Shown here one piece after another: positions 30,466 through 37,755 of a stretch of 64,000 nt of DNA; the stretch's first letter is position 1, and every line of letters begins with the position of its first letter. The notes beneath the pieces were generated by a model, which was given only the letters and a program-made list of their open reading frames with translations, made no database searches and was not told where the DNA came from. Source of the DNA: a virus; the IMG/VR virus record IMGVR_UViG_3300042549_004948, positions 98,470-162,469 of that record, one strand, 5' to 3'. The translations under genes and the position numbers were made by a program.

Positions 30466-31149
30466 TTATTTATTTTTTTCTTCTTTTTGAAGTTCTTTGC
30501 TTAATTCAATAATAGGCACAGGAGTTCCTACAGGATATGGAAAACTATCTTTAGCCGCAGTAATAGATTTCATTCCAGATGTAACAGGAACAGCTTTACG
30601 AAGTGGAACTGCTGCTTCATTAAGTGGTCCGTATACTCTTGCTAATATAATACCTGTAGATGTTGTATCAAAGATAATACCTGGCATAGCAAACATATTA
30701 CTTTCGCTTGTGCTTGGATGATCAAGATTTACAATAAATGCACGATTTACTGGTGGTAATAATTCCCACTCCTTAGATGCTGGATTAAATTGAGGTACTG
30801 TAGTTGCTGAATCATAGTACCAAAATAAAGACCAGACAGTAGTGTCAGTTCCGTCAGGAGTTTGGAAGTTTTCGTTTACATTAAACTTTCCGTAAGTTCC
30901 GCTAATACCTTCCATTGCTAAATTAGAAATAGATGGTCCTGTTAATACAGGGCATATTGCGCATCCTTCATCATATTCTACTCCTTGAACAACAATCTTT
31001 TTTCCGGTAGGAATTGCGGCTGATGCACCACAGAAAGCAAAAGATCCTTGGTGAATCTTTACAGCTTTATCAGATTTAATATCTTCATTTGTCTTACAAC
31101 TAACTAATACTGTTAGTAGACTAACTACTATGAGTGCGATTTTTTTCAT
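30466..31149 (-). CDS. Lipoprotein of unknown function
   Basis: A 227-residue lipoprotein: MKKIALIVVSLLTVLVSC (lipobox cysteine 18). The mature part contains three further cysteines (FCGASA, CAICPVL) and beta-rich segments (GIILARVYGPLNEAAVPLRKAV). No domain was recognised. It lies between two genes of possible base-modification or metabolic role, 8-10 bases from each, so it is in the same transcript. A lipoprotein in this position is odd. It could act at the envelope, for example in exclusion of other phages. Confidence 0.6.
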   Translation of the reverse strand: MKKIALIVVSLLTVLVSCKTNEDIKSDKAVKIHQGSFAFCGASAAIPTGKKIVVQGVEYDEGCAICPVLTGPSISNLAMEGISGTYGKFNVNENFQTPDGTDTTVWSLFWYYDSATTVPQFNPASKEWELLPPVNRAFIVNLDHPSTSESNMFAMPGIIFDTTSTGIILARVYGPLNEAAVPLRKAVPVTSGMKSITAAKDSFPYPVGTPVPIIELSKELQKEEKNK

Positions 31150-31159
31150 TTTTTTTGTT

Positions 31160-32203
31160 TTATTTTAATTTGCGAGCGAAGTCATAATATTTGTCATGAC
31201 CCCACGTTTGTTTAAGAATTGTGTTATTGCTCATCCTACGACCGTTGTTTTTTATAATGTGATCGTCTGATTGATATTCTTGAAAATAGCGTACTACGTC
31301 ACATGCTCTGCTATCTTCACAATCAATAGGATTTAAGTTATATCTATTAGATAAGAATTGAAGTACTTCGTTAATGTATTCAAACTCTTTTACTTTAGGA
31401 CTAACTTTAGGAAATATAGCTTTAATACAACGAACCGCGTTAGTGCCTGCATAAACCCAGCCTTTAGGATTAACATACTGTGGAAAATACTCTGCTAGAT
31501 CTGCTGCAAATGCTGTTACAACAAAGTTTTGTCTTTTGAATCCTATATTATTTAAGTACTCATTACCTAAGTCTGTTACTTGGTAGATGTCAAGCTTCTT
31601 TTTAGTAACTGCATCATAAAGATGTCTAACTAAACCTTCTGCATGTTCAAGAATAAAACGTCTCAAGTGACCTCTTGTTTCTCCTTCAAAAGTAAATTGA
31701 GGAAGTAAGTACCCTTTGTTGTCTGTAAATGGCGTGATCCTATTATAAAGGTCCTGCTTCCATTCTGGCCATGTGTAATGTTCTTTCAATATAGAATCCA
31801 CAATCCAGAAATTACCGAAGCCATGCGTACCCAGGATGTCCTTGATATGATCTGTCTTATATCTAGGCACATAATTGATACCAGAACCACAGAGTCTGAA
31901 TAAGTAAAATAACATGAACCAATCGAAGTCATCTTTAATGTTATGATGTGTAAAGTGATTACCCATTCCTCTTAAGTCTTTCTCTTTATACCATACAGCT
32001 TCAGTGAATGCACAGAATGCAGCAAATCTACGGTGCGCCGTATCATAAATAGGCACATGATAAATCAAGTCGTCATTTACATCTTTGTATAGGTCTCCAT
32101 CATAAGGAAGCTTTAGGCTTCCATGCTGTTGCATTAAGAGGCTACGTTTATCGTATTCATCTAAGGCCTCAAGTAACTTTTCATTAATTATAAATTTCTG
32201 CAT
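31160..32203 (-). CDS. 347-residue phage protein, possible DNA base-modification enzyme
   Basis: A soluble, mostly helical protein: FAAFCAFTEAVWYKEKDLRGMGN, WFMLFYLFRLCGSGINYVPRY, THGFGNFWIVDSIL, FTDNKGYLLPQFTFEGETRGHLRRFILEHAEGL, FVVTAFAADLAEYFP and YAGTNAVRCIKAIF, ending with CEDSRACDVVRYFQEYQ. The helical, glycosylase-like look and the adjacency to a PLP enzyme and nucleotide genes recall the aGPT-pyrophosphorylase / amino acid:DNA transferase group of hypermodification enzymes. The match is impressionistic, and a family could not be confirmed. It ends 10 bases before the lipoprotein gene. Confidence 0.4.
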   Translation of the reverse strand: MQKFIINEKLLEALDEYDKRSLLMQQHGSLKLPYDGDLYKDVNDDLIYHVPIYDTAHRRFAAFCAFTEAVWYKEKDLRGMGNHFTHHNIKDDFDWFMLFYLFRLCGSGINYVPRYKTDHIKDILGTHGFGNFWIVDSILKEHYTWPEWKQDLYNRITPFTDNKGYLLPQFTFEGETRGHLRRFILEHAEGLVRHLYDAVTKKKLDIYQVTDLGNEYLNNIGFKRQNFVVTAFAADLAEYFPQYVNPKGWVYAGTNAVRCIKAIFPKVSPKVKEFEYINEVLQFLSNRYNLNPIDCEDSRACDVVRYFQEYQSDDHIIKNNGRRMSNNTILKQTWGHDKYYDFARKLK

Positions 32204-32204
32204 A

Positions 32205-33140
32205 TTATTTTATAAATTCGTTTGCGAACATATAGTATTTAGGTTTCAAATGCACTGACTGTTTAGGCTCCATATACTCAAACATCTTCATGCCATCTTC
32301 ATCAATCCATTCGTCTGGCCATTGAATTGTTTTAAGGCCTGAGTTATTCATTATCCTATTTGCCGCGTCTCTTAAATCCATTCTTTCTTGTCTAGTACCA
32401 AAGTATGGTTGTTTGAGATATAAACCTGTACCTGGTAATTTACGACTTTCGTGCTCAATAGGTAATAAATTAACTAGAGTTGCATTATTTAATTTCTTAG
32501 CAAACTCTATATATCTTCTAAATAGATCTCCTACTGCTGCTCTTGGATTTTCTTGTCTCATTAAGTGAAAGCGAAGATCAATATTACCAAAGTATAAAAT
32601 GACTTCGTCATACTTTTCATTCCAAACATCAACTAAAGAGTCTGCGTCTTTTAAGAAGCCGAATAGAGTTTTACCGTCGGTTCTATCAAGACCAAAACCA
32701 GGCTTCCAAACACTAAGTGAGTGAGAGTCACCTCTTACTAGCTTTCTAGTATCTTCTCCATATAGTCTAGCATATGGTATAGTATTGATAGCCGAGAATT
32801 GATGATCAACCCCAAACCTCTTATTGAAAACATTCATATCAATAGGAGTGTTGACTGCTATAGGAAGCCCAGTATATTTTGCCATGGCTTCTAGCTTTTC
32901 TTTGTGTTCAGGTTGAGGCCCTCCAATAAAGTTAAAGATGTTCTCTTGATAGTTGACTCCTTCTAAAATATAGAGTCTTTCATATTCATTCCAAGTAGAA
33001 GGTTCAGGATTAACAGTCAATCCTTCAGGATGATAACTTCTTAGTATACTTAACATAACGTGGTAGTAGCCTCCACCATGGTGAGAAGTAGAGTTACCAA
33101 CATTGTTGAGCATTCCTATAACAGCTGCTTTCATAACCAT
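32205..33140 (-). CDS. SGNH-hydrolase-like protein
   Basis: A 311-residue protein with possible SGNH/GDSL esterase blocks: VRGDSHSLSVWKPG (GDSH, with the serine position), VILYFGNIDLRFHL (block III-like GN) and KQSVHLKPKYYMFANEFI near the C-terminus (a V/H block). The N-terminus GMLNNVGNSTSHHGGGYYHVMLSILRSYHPEGL resembles none of these. The order of blocks is correct, but the spacing is unusual. Its start lies 1 base from the downstream gene's upstream boundary, so it leads the PLP/unknown operon. If active it could remove acyl groups from a glycan or from a modified base. Tentative. Confidence 0.45.
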   Translation of the reverse strand: MVMKAAVIGMLNNVGNSTSHHGGGYYHVMLSILRSYHPEGLTVNPEPSTWNEYERLYILEGVNYQENIFNFIGGPQPEHKEKLEAMAKYTGLPIAVNTPIDMNVFNKRFGVDHQFSAINTIPYARLYGEDTRKLVRGDSHSLSVWKPGFGLDRTDGKTLFGFLKDADSLVDVWNEKYDEVILYFGNIDLRFHLMRQENPRAAVGDLFRRYIEFAKKLNNATLVNLLPIEHESRKLPGTGLYLKQPYFGTRQERMDLRDAANRIMNNSGLKTIQWPDEWIDEDGMKMFEYMEPKQSVHLKPKYYMFANEFIK

Positions 33141-33198
33141 ATTTTCTATAAATTTAAGCTATTCTATAGGATCTAGGAAATCTATCTAGCAAGTAGAA

Positions 33199-33222
33199 TA
33201 AAAAAGCCCTCCGAAGAGGGCT
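33199..33222 (-). terminator. Intrinsic terminator, AGCCCTC-TTCG-GAGGGCT type
   Basis: Seven-pair stem with a TTCG loop on the coding strand, followed by six Ts. 10 bases after the stop of the 75-residue gene. The same hairpin occurs at 34312 and 42625. Confidence 0.9.
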
Positions 33223-33232
33223 ATTTTACTTT

Positions 33233-33460
33233 TTATTTTGAGTGTTTAGCTGCCAAAACTAAATCTTCTATTGCATTTATTAATTTAGCGTTAGATTCTA
33301 ATTTTACGCCAGATTTTCTCAATTCTTTTTCTAATTTTTCACCAGCATCTACTACAGCATCTGGTAAAAAATTTAGAATCCTAGAAAGAACATTTATTTG
33401 TTTATCATCTATGCCAGCTCTTTTACGTAGTACTTCTATTTCTAATAATTCTTTTTTCAT
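33233..33460 (-). CDS. Small helical protein, possibly virion-associated
   Basis: A 75-residue protein, MKKELLEIEVLRKRAGIDDKQINVLSRILNFLPDAVVDAGEKLEKELRKSGVKLESNAKLINAIEDLV, helical throughout. The opening xxxxRLRxLAGI-like pattern (here VLRKRAGI) is shared with its upstream neighbour, and such openings occur in small virion or scaffold-associated proteins of T4-like marine phages. It stands alone between two terminators with its own ATATTTAT motif 4 bases before the ATG. Function unknown. Confidence 0.55.
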   Translation of the reverse strand: MKKELLEIEVLRKRAGIDDKQINVLSRILNFLPDAVVDAGEKLEKELRKSGVKLESNAKLINAIEDLVLAAKHSK

Positions 33461-33464
33461 ATGA

Positions 33465-33472
33465 ATAAATAT
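33465..33472 (-). promoter_or_regulatory. Candidate promoter motif ATATTTAT
   Basis: 4 bases upstream of the ATG of the 75-residue gene and directly after the T-run of the preceding terminator. Confidence 0.55.
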
Positions 33473-33474
33473 TA

Positions 33475-33496
33475 TAAAAACCCCACTTTAGTGGGG
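33475..33496 (-). terminator. Intrinsic terminator CCCCAC/GTGGGG
   Basis: Six-pair GC stem with a 4-base loop then a T-run, 27 bases past the stop of the 257-residue gene. Confidence 0.88.
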
Positions 33497-33522
33497 CTTT
33501 ATTTTGAAATTTTTATTTAGGA

Positions 33523-34296
33523 TTAATAGTATTTTATACCTAATTTACGTAATTCTTCACCAGCATTCTCATCATCACCAGCAAATGCAACACGTAAATA
33601 ATTTTTTCCGTTACTTGCACTTACTCTAAATTTGGCATCTATACCCCTTTTTTGTAATCTTTTAATTACTTTGTCTTTTAATTTATCGTCAATTTTACTT
33701 TTTATTTCTATATCAACACCTTGATCCCAATCATTAGCATCAGAAGATCCTGGACTATACGAAGGTGTGCCTTGATATCCTTCATTTTGTGTATCTATTT
33801 TTTCAAAAGATATACCTTCTTCAAATTGCGGATATGCTAAAGTACCAATTTTTTGTGTCATATTTGGATCTTTATAGCATTGAATCCACCAGCCAGGAAT
33901 TTTATTTGGCTTAATGTCTCCTTCGAATCCATGACTTCCTTTCATTACTATATCCTTAACAATTTTTCCAAAAACTTGTTTATTTACAGATTTAGCATAA
34001 ACTTTAACTGAGTCTCCTACTTTTACAGTTGGACCAGTAGACTCTACTTTATTAAACCAATCTTCAGCATCTTTAAGATACTCTTGATGATCTTCGTAAT
34101 CTCCTGACACATCTATATCACCCCAATCATCTTGTTTTTCATATTCGTCTTCAAAATCAGCTAAAACAGATTCTTTACTATATCCTGGATTTAGTTTTTC
34201 CATTTTTGATAGGAATGTCTCTTCATTTAATTGACTTTCTTTCAATATGCCAGCTAATTGCTGCAATCTTTTACTTTCGTTTAGTTGCTGTTTCAT
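33523..34296 (-). CDS. Acidic hypothetical protein, possibly virion-associated
   Basis: A 257-residue acidic protein. It opens MKQQLNESKRLQQLAGILKESQLNEE, a leader pattern common among small virion-associated proteins of marine T4-like phages. A beta domain follows (TVKVGDSVKVYAKSVNKQVFGKIVKDI...IPGWWIQCYKDP). The C-terminal part, KLKDKVIKRLQKRGIDAKFRVSASNGKNYLRVAFAGDDENAGEELRKLGI, looks like a ferredoxin-like fold. It has its own motif and terminator, so it is monocistronic. Function unknown. Confidence 0.55.
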   Translation of the reverse strand: MKQQLNESKRLQQLAGILKESQLNEETFLSKMEKLNPGYSKESVLADFEDEYEKQDDWGDIDVSGDYEDHQEYLKDAEDWFNKVESTGPTVKVGDSVKVYAKSVNKQVFGKIVKDIVMKGSHGFEGDIKPNKIPGWWIQCYKDPNMTQKIGTLAYPQFEEGISFEKIDTQNEGYQGTPSYSPGSSDANDWDQGVDIEIKSKIDDKLKDKVIKRLQKRGIDAKFRVSASNGKNYLRVAFAGDDENAGEELRKLGIKYY

Positions 34297-34300
34297 GCTA

Positions 34301-34308
34301 ATAAATAT
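34301..34308 (-). promoter_or_regulatory. Candidate promoter motif ATATTTAT
   Basis: 4 bases upstream of the ATG of the 257-residue gene, directly after the groEL terminator T-run. Confidence 0.55.
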
Positions 34309-34311
34309 AGT

Positions 34312-34334
34312 AAAAAAGCCCTCCGAAGAGGGCT
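34312..34334 (-). terminator. Intrinsic terminator after groEL
   Basis: AGCCCTC-TTCG-GAGGGCT stem-loop on the coding strand followed by Ts, 10 bases past the groEL stop. The stem-loop is identical in sequence to those at 33199 and 42625. Confidence 0.92.
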
Positions 34335-34343
34335 CTTTATTTT

Positions 34344-35960
34344 TTACATTCCCATACCCATCATAGGGTCGGCTTTTTCATCTTTGTCTTTTTTTTCAAA
34401 TACAACTGATTCTGTAGTTAGAATTGTTCCGGCAACGGATGCAGCATTCTTGAGGGCGGTAATAACCACCTTTGCTGGATCAATGATACCTGCTTCAAGA
34501 GCATTCACTATTTTGTGACTCTTTGCATCGTATACTTGGCCTTCGCCTGGGATATTCTCGAACCAGTTTTCTACTCCGGCATTACTCAAGATCTTCTTGA
34601 ATGGTGATTGAAGTGCGGTTCTTACAATGTCTCTAGCAATAGCAACATTTGAATTGCTCTCTGCTCTATGGTTTAATGATACTCTGTAAAGAGTTGCACC
34701 ACCACCTGGAACAATGCCGTCTGCAAGTGCAGCTTTAGTTGCGAACAAGGCGTCTTCTACACGATCTTTCTTTTCTTTGATCTCAATATCACTATTTCCA
34801 CCAACAGAAATGATCGCAACACCACCGACTAGTTTACCTAATCTCTCTTGTAGCTTTTCTCTCTCATAGAAAGAGGTTGCCTTTTCTATTTGCTCTTTAA
34901 TTTCTATCGCTCTATTAGCCAAAGCTGTTTCATCACCTTTACCATCAATGATAGTAGTCTCTTCTTTAGAAACCGTGATAAGTCTAGTTGATCCAAGATA
35001 CTGAGCTAGTTGTTGCGTAGATAGTTTATCAAGCTTTAAACCTTTGTCTTTAGAGATAACTTGGCCGCCGGTCAAGATAGCAATGTCTTCAAGGATCAAA
35101 GTCTTACGCTCACCAAAGTCTGGTGCTTTAACTGCGCAAACTTGTACGATGCCACGCATCTTATTAACAATGAGTGTAGCAAGTGCTTCATCTCCAATGT
35201 CTTCAGCGATGATCAACAAAGGTCTATTCTCAGAGTTAGCTTTAGTTAGTACTTGTAGTAGCTCTTGAGCTGTAGAAATACGACCATCATAAAGTAGTAC
35301 ATAAGGATTGTCAAGCACGGCTTGCATCGTTGTGTTATTAGTCACAAAATAAGGTGACTTATAACCACGATCAAACTGCATACCTTCTACGATCTCGAGT
35401 GTTGTTTCACCAGACTTAGACTCTTCAATAGTAACCACACCTTCACGACCTACTTTATCAATAGCTTCGCTGATAAGGTTACCTACTTCTGAATCGTTAT
35501 TACCTGATATAGTTGCAACTTGTTTGATTTGCTCTTCTGAAGATATTTCGATTGCCATATCTTTTATTTCTTGCACGATTTCATTTACAATCTTATCGAT
35601 CTCATTCTTGATCTCTACTGCATTAGATCCTTGACGAATCTCTTTCAAGCCTGCTTTAACAAGCTCTGTAGCGATCAATGTAGATGTTGTTGTACCATCA
35701 CCTGCTTCATTTGCACTTTTAATACTAACTTGTTTAACTAGCTGCGCTCCAAGGTCTTCGATATCATCTTCTAACTTGTGGAATGCTTTTGCAACTGTTA
35801 CTCCGTCCTTAGTAACTTTAACTTCACCAGATTGTTCTCTGATTAAAACAGTTCTACCACCTGGACCTAATGTAGATGTAACTGACGCATTTAGCTTTTC
35901 TATGCCTGACAGAAGCTTTTCTTTAAGCTCTGTTCCGAAAACATTTTTTGTTGTACTCAT
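34344..35960 (-). CDS. groL: GroEL chaperonin (Hsp60)
   Basis: A 538-residue type I chaperonin, full length for the family. It has STLGPGGRTV (residues 29-38), the ATPase motif GDGTTTST (87-94, with Asp88), GYKSPYFVTN in the apical domain, GGVAIISVGG, DRVEDALFATKAALADGIVPGGG, and a C-terminal DPMMGMGM like the bacterial GGM tail. It folds proteins inside a double ring with GroES, whose gene is 11 bases upstream. Phages more often carry only a GroES-like cochaperonin (T4 gp31). A complete set suggests a need to fold phage structural proteins independently of the host. Confidence 0.97.
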   Translation of the reverse strand: MSTTKNVFGTELKEKLLSGIEKLNASVTSTLGPGGRTVLIREQSGEVKVTKDGVTVAKAFHKLEDDIEDLGAQLVKQVSIKSANEAGDGTTTSTLIATELVKAGLKEIRQGSNAVEIKNEIDKIVNEIVQEIKDMAIEISSEEQIKQVATISGNNDSEVGNLISEAIDKVGREGVVTIEESKSGETTLEIVEGMQFDRGYKSPYFVTNNTTMQAVLDNPYVLLYDGRISTAQELLQVLTKANSENRPLLIIAEDIGDEALATLIVNKMRGIVQVCAVKAPDFGERKTLILEDIAILTGGQVISKDKGLKLDKLSTQQLAQYLGSTRLITVSKEETTIIDGKGDETALANRAIEIKEQIEKATSFYEREKLQERLGKLVGGVAIISVGGNSDIEIKEKKDRVEDALFATKAALADGIVPGGGATLYRVSLNHRAESNSNVAIARDIVRTALQSPFKKILSNAGVENWFENIPGEGQVYDAKSHKIVNALEAGIIDPAKVVITALKNAASVAGTILTTESVVFEKKDKDEKADPMMGMGM

Positions 35961-35971
35961 AATGATTTTGT

Positions 35972-36265
35972 TTATTCGATAACTGCAAATATATCTGATT
36001 CTTTACAAATGAAATAGTCTTGTCCATCAAGTACTACTCTTTGTGATCCTAGTTTAGGAATCAACACGACATCTCCAACTTGTAGAGTTGAAATAACTAG
36101 CTTGTCTGTGTTATAGTTGTAGACATCAGATGTTCCAACTACTTCTCCCATTTCAGGTCTTTCTTTACCAAGGTCTGGAATAATTATATTACCAAACGTT
36201 TCTTCTTCTGTTTCTATAGGCTTCAATAATATAAAGCCATTTAGAGGGGTTATTTTTTTATCCAT
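35972..36265 (-). CDS. groS: GroES cochaperonin (Hsp10)
   Basis: A 97-residue Hsp10. ITPLNGFILLKPIETEEETFGNIIIPD contains the mobile loop (about residues 16-32) that contacts GroEL through its hydrophobic IIIP part, then GEVVGTSDVY, VGDVVLIPKLGSQRVVLDGQDYFICKESDIFAVIE. Normal length. It lies between a 64-residue gene and groEL and would act with it in the cytoplasm. Sequence appears bacterial in type rather than like T4 gp31. Confidence 0.95.
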   Translation of the reverse strand: MDKKITPLNGFILLKPIETEEETFGNIIIPDLGKERPEMGEVVGTSDVYNYNTDKLVISTLQVGDVVLIPKLGSQRVVLDGQDYFICKESDIFAVIE

Positions 36266-36269
36266 AATG

Positions 36270-36464
36270 TTAATTTACAATTTCTAATTCATTTATTTTA
36301 ACACAAAAATAGAGTAGGCCATCTTTTTTGAAGACACCTTCTACTCCATACCAAATTTTAAAGTCGTCTAGGTTTTTGCCGTTTACGAACTCTTCTCTTA
36401 GGATTTTTTTGACTTCAAATAAGTCACCATTGATGTCAATAAAATTTCTGTGCAGTTGAAACAT
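36270..36464 (-). CDS. Small hypothetical protein in chaperone operon
   Basis: A 64-residue protein (MFQLHRNFIDINGDLFEVKKILREEFVNGKNLDDFKIWYGVEGVFKKDGLLYFCVKINELEIVN), beta-rich with a compact alpha/beta look. It is 4 bases upstream of groES. Its role is unknown. Small proteins with an IxxxxF...GVExVFKxDGxLYFC pattern occur in other phage genomes. Confidence 0.6.
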   Translation of the reverse strand: MFQLHRNFIDINGDLFEVKKILREEFVNGKNLDDFKIWYGVEGVFKKDGLLYFCVKINELEIVN

Positions 36465-36473
36465 AACTAAGGT

Positions 36474-36488
36474 TGTGAGTAGGCCTTT
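36474..36488. repeat. Left copy of a 15-bp inverted repeat around hsp20
   Basis: TGTGAGTAGGCCTTT on the plus strand. Its exact reverse complement lies at 36959-36973. The two copies bracket the hsp20 gene. Confidence 0.9.
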
Positions 36489-36492
36489 TTTT

Positions 36493-36900
36493 TTACTTAA
36501 TTTTTATTTGCTTTACAGCCGTACCTTCTGCTGTAGGAACTGTTATAATTAGCAGTCCTCTATCTAAGGAAGCTTCTAGTTTGTTTAGATCAAACTTAGT
36601 TGAAATTTTCCAAGTAAGATTAAAAGATGATCTCTTAATACCTCTGTATATTGGAGACTCTTCAGGCTTATTTGGTTTCTCGTATGTAATTCGTAATTGA
36701 TCACCGTCGACAATGATATCTATATCGTTCTTGTCTAGGCCTACTGCGGCTACTTCAAATCGAATGCCGTCTTCTGTTTCAAAAATGTCTACTGGATGTG
36801 ATATCTTCTGCGTAATTGCAGAAAAGTGTGGTGCTGATTCAAAGAGATCTTTCCAGAGCAAGTCAAATGGATCGAGCTCGAATGGTCTTAATATTCCCAT
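36493..36900 (-). CDS. Hsp20 / alpha-crystallin small heat shock protein
   Basis: A 135-residue holdase chaperone. The alpha-crystallin domain covers about residues 38-130: HPVDIFETEDGIRFEVAAVGLDKNDIDIIVDGDQLRITYE, then RGIKRSSFNLTWKISTKFDLNKLEASLDRGLLIITVP with the GLLIITVP family ending. It lacks the IxI/V tail but ends in VKQIKIK. It begins a chaperone operon with groES and groEL, behind an ATATTTAT motif 84 bases upstream. Small heat shock proteins occur in cyanophages and some other T4-like phages. Confidence 0.93.
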   Translation of the reverse strand: MGILRPFELDPFDLLWKDLFESAPHFSAITQKISHPVDIFETEDGIRFEVAAVGLDKNDIDIIVDGDQLRITYEKPNKPEESPIYRGIKRSSFNLTWKISTKFDLNKLEASLDRGLLIITVPTAEGTAVKQIKIK

Positions 36901-36958
36901 ATTGTTTTGTTTTGTGTTCCCTTACGGTGAACGGTTTATAAATGTTTATTTCATAACT

Positions 36959-36973
36959 AAAGGCCTACTCACA
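36959..36973. repeat. Right copy of the 15-bp inverted repeat around hsp20
   Basis: AAAGGCCTACTCACA on the plus strand, exact reverse complement of 36474-36488. It lies in the leader between the promoter motif and hsp20, so a transcript would carry both arms. Confidence 0.9.
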
Positions 36974-36984
36974 GTACCTTTTAT

Positions 36985-36992
36985 ATAAATAT
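36985..36992 (-). promoter_or_regulatory. Candidate promoter motif ATATTTAT for the chaperone operon
   Basis: 84 bases upstream of hsp20, with the repeat arm just downstream. Confidence 0.5.
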
Positions 36993-37025
36993 ATACAATT
37001 ATTGAAGAGAGATAAAATTAATCTT

Positions 37026-37628
37026 TTAAGTAGCATAAGACCACTTATAACCTCCGGTTTGGTTTCTAATACCTTTACATACTTTGCTAATATGCTGATG
37101 AATTACTCCTAGAGATCTTTCGGCCTCTATTATAGAATCCCACCTTTTTATAAACTCACCGTCTAATGTATATTGATTAACTTTAACTGCGGATGAACTA
37201 AGTGATCCTAAATGCTTGCCTTTTTGTACTTCTTTCATTTTATTAATAGTCTGTTCACTAAAAGGTTTATTATATCTAGGATTACCTGATCCCGTCATTC
37301 TTTTACTATGATCAGGCTTTTTTATGCCTTTTAAATGGCCCTTATCTGTTCCACCATCTCCTATCTCTTTTTTCATATTTGCCCATTTATTACTTTTAGC
37401 GACATTAAAAAGATCTGAGTATATTCTACATATTAACTCTAAGTTTTGCCTGTCTATTGTTTTATGCAATATGTATGTTTTAATTTGATCTGAGCTTATG
37501 TTATTCTCTATCAGATGCTGTTTCCATTCTTTACCTGATCCTTTGTACTTAAAAGGATCTTGCTCAGTTTTACCTAAATATAATAGTCCTAATGGACTTT
37601 GTTTAACATATATGTATATTAATTTCAT
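37026..37628 (-). CDS. GIY-YIG homing endonuclease with NUMOD DNA-binding motifs
   Basis: A 200-residue free-standing homing endonuclease. The catalytic domain opens IYIYVKQSPLGLLYLGKTEQDP (a GIY-YIG variant, about residues 3-25), followed by KYKGSGKEWKQHL. NUMOD3-like repeats follow, KKPDHSKRMTGSGNPRYNKPFSEQTINKMKE, and a C-terminal NUMOD1/helix-turn-helix segment (VNQYTLDGEFIKRWDSIIEAERSLGVIHQHISKVCKG). These genes spread by cutting DNA that lacks them. An ATG at 37682 would add 18 residues translated from a base-paired leader, so 37628 is chosen. It sits directly after polA, a favoured target. Confidence 0.85.
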   Translation of the reverse strand: MKLIYIYVKQSPLGLLYLGKTEQDPFKYKGSGKEWKQHLIENNISSDQIKTYILHKTIDRQNLELICRIYSDLFNVAKSNKWANMKKEIGDGGTDKGHLKGIKKPDHSKRMTGSGNPRYNKPFSEQTINKMKEVQKGKHLGSLSSSAVKVNQYTLDGEFIKRWDSIIEAERSLGVIHQHISKVCKGIRNQTGGYKWSYAT

Positions 37629-37638
37629 AAAATAAAAA

Positions 37639-37689
37639 TGGACCCAGAGGAAGTAAAGGTCCCGGAATGACCGATACTCCATGAGTCCA
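37639..37689 (-). promoter_or_regulatory. Structured leader before the homing endonuclease
   Basis: On the coding strand TGGACTC pairs with GGGTCCA (7 pairs, one T-G) and encloses a smaller hairpin GGTC/GACC. It ends 10 bases before the chosen ATG. T4 homing endonuclease genes are often kept silent by such leader hairpins; that role here is inferred. Confidence 0.5.
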
Positions 37690-37697
37690 ATAAGTTA

Positions 37698-37734
37698 TTA
37701 TAGATAGCTGATTCCGGCAACTTTCTATCTATAA
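37698..37734 (-). other. 10-bp inverted repeat after polA
   Basis: TTATAGATAG and CTATCTATAA are perfectly paired with a 17-base loop, 21 bases past the polA stop. No T-run follows, so it is perhaps a weak terminator or the edge of the homing endonuclease insertion. Confidence 0.5.
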
Positions 37735-37741
37735 TAAATAT
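37734..37741 (-). promoter_or_regulatory. Candidate promoter motif ATATTTAT
   Basis: 14 bases past the polA stop, ahead of the homing endonuclease leader; overlaps the hairpin edge by one base. Confidence 0.4.
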
Positions 37742-37755
37742 TACGCATTTATTAA

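Noticed and set aside
37629-37682. Upstream ATG giving an 18-residue longer homing endonuclease
   Set aside because: Those codons lie in the base-paired leader and precede the conserved LIYIYV opening.
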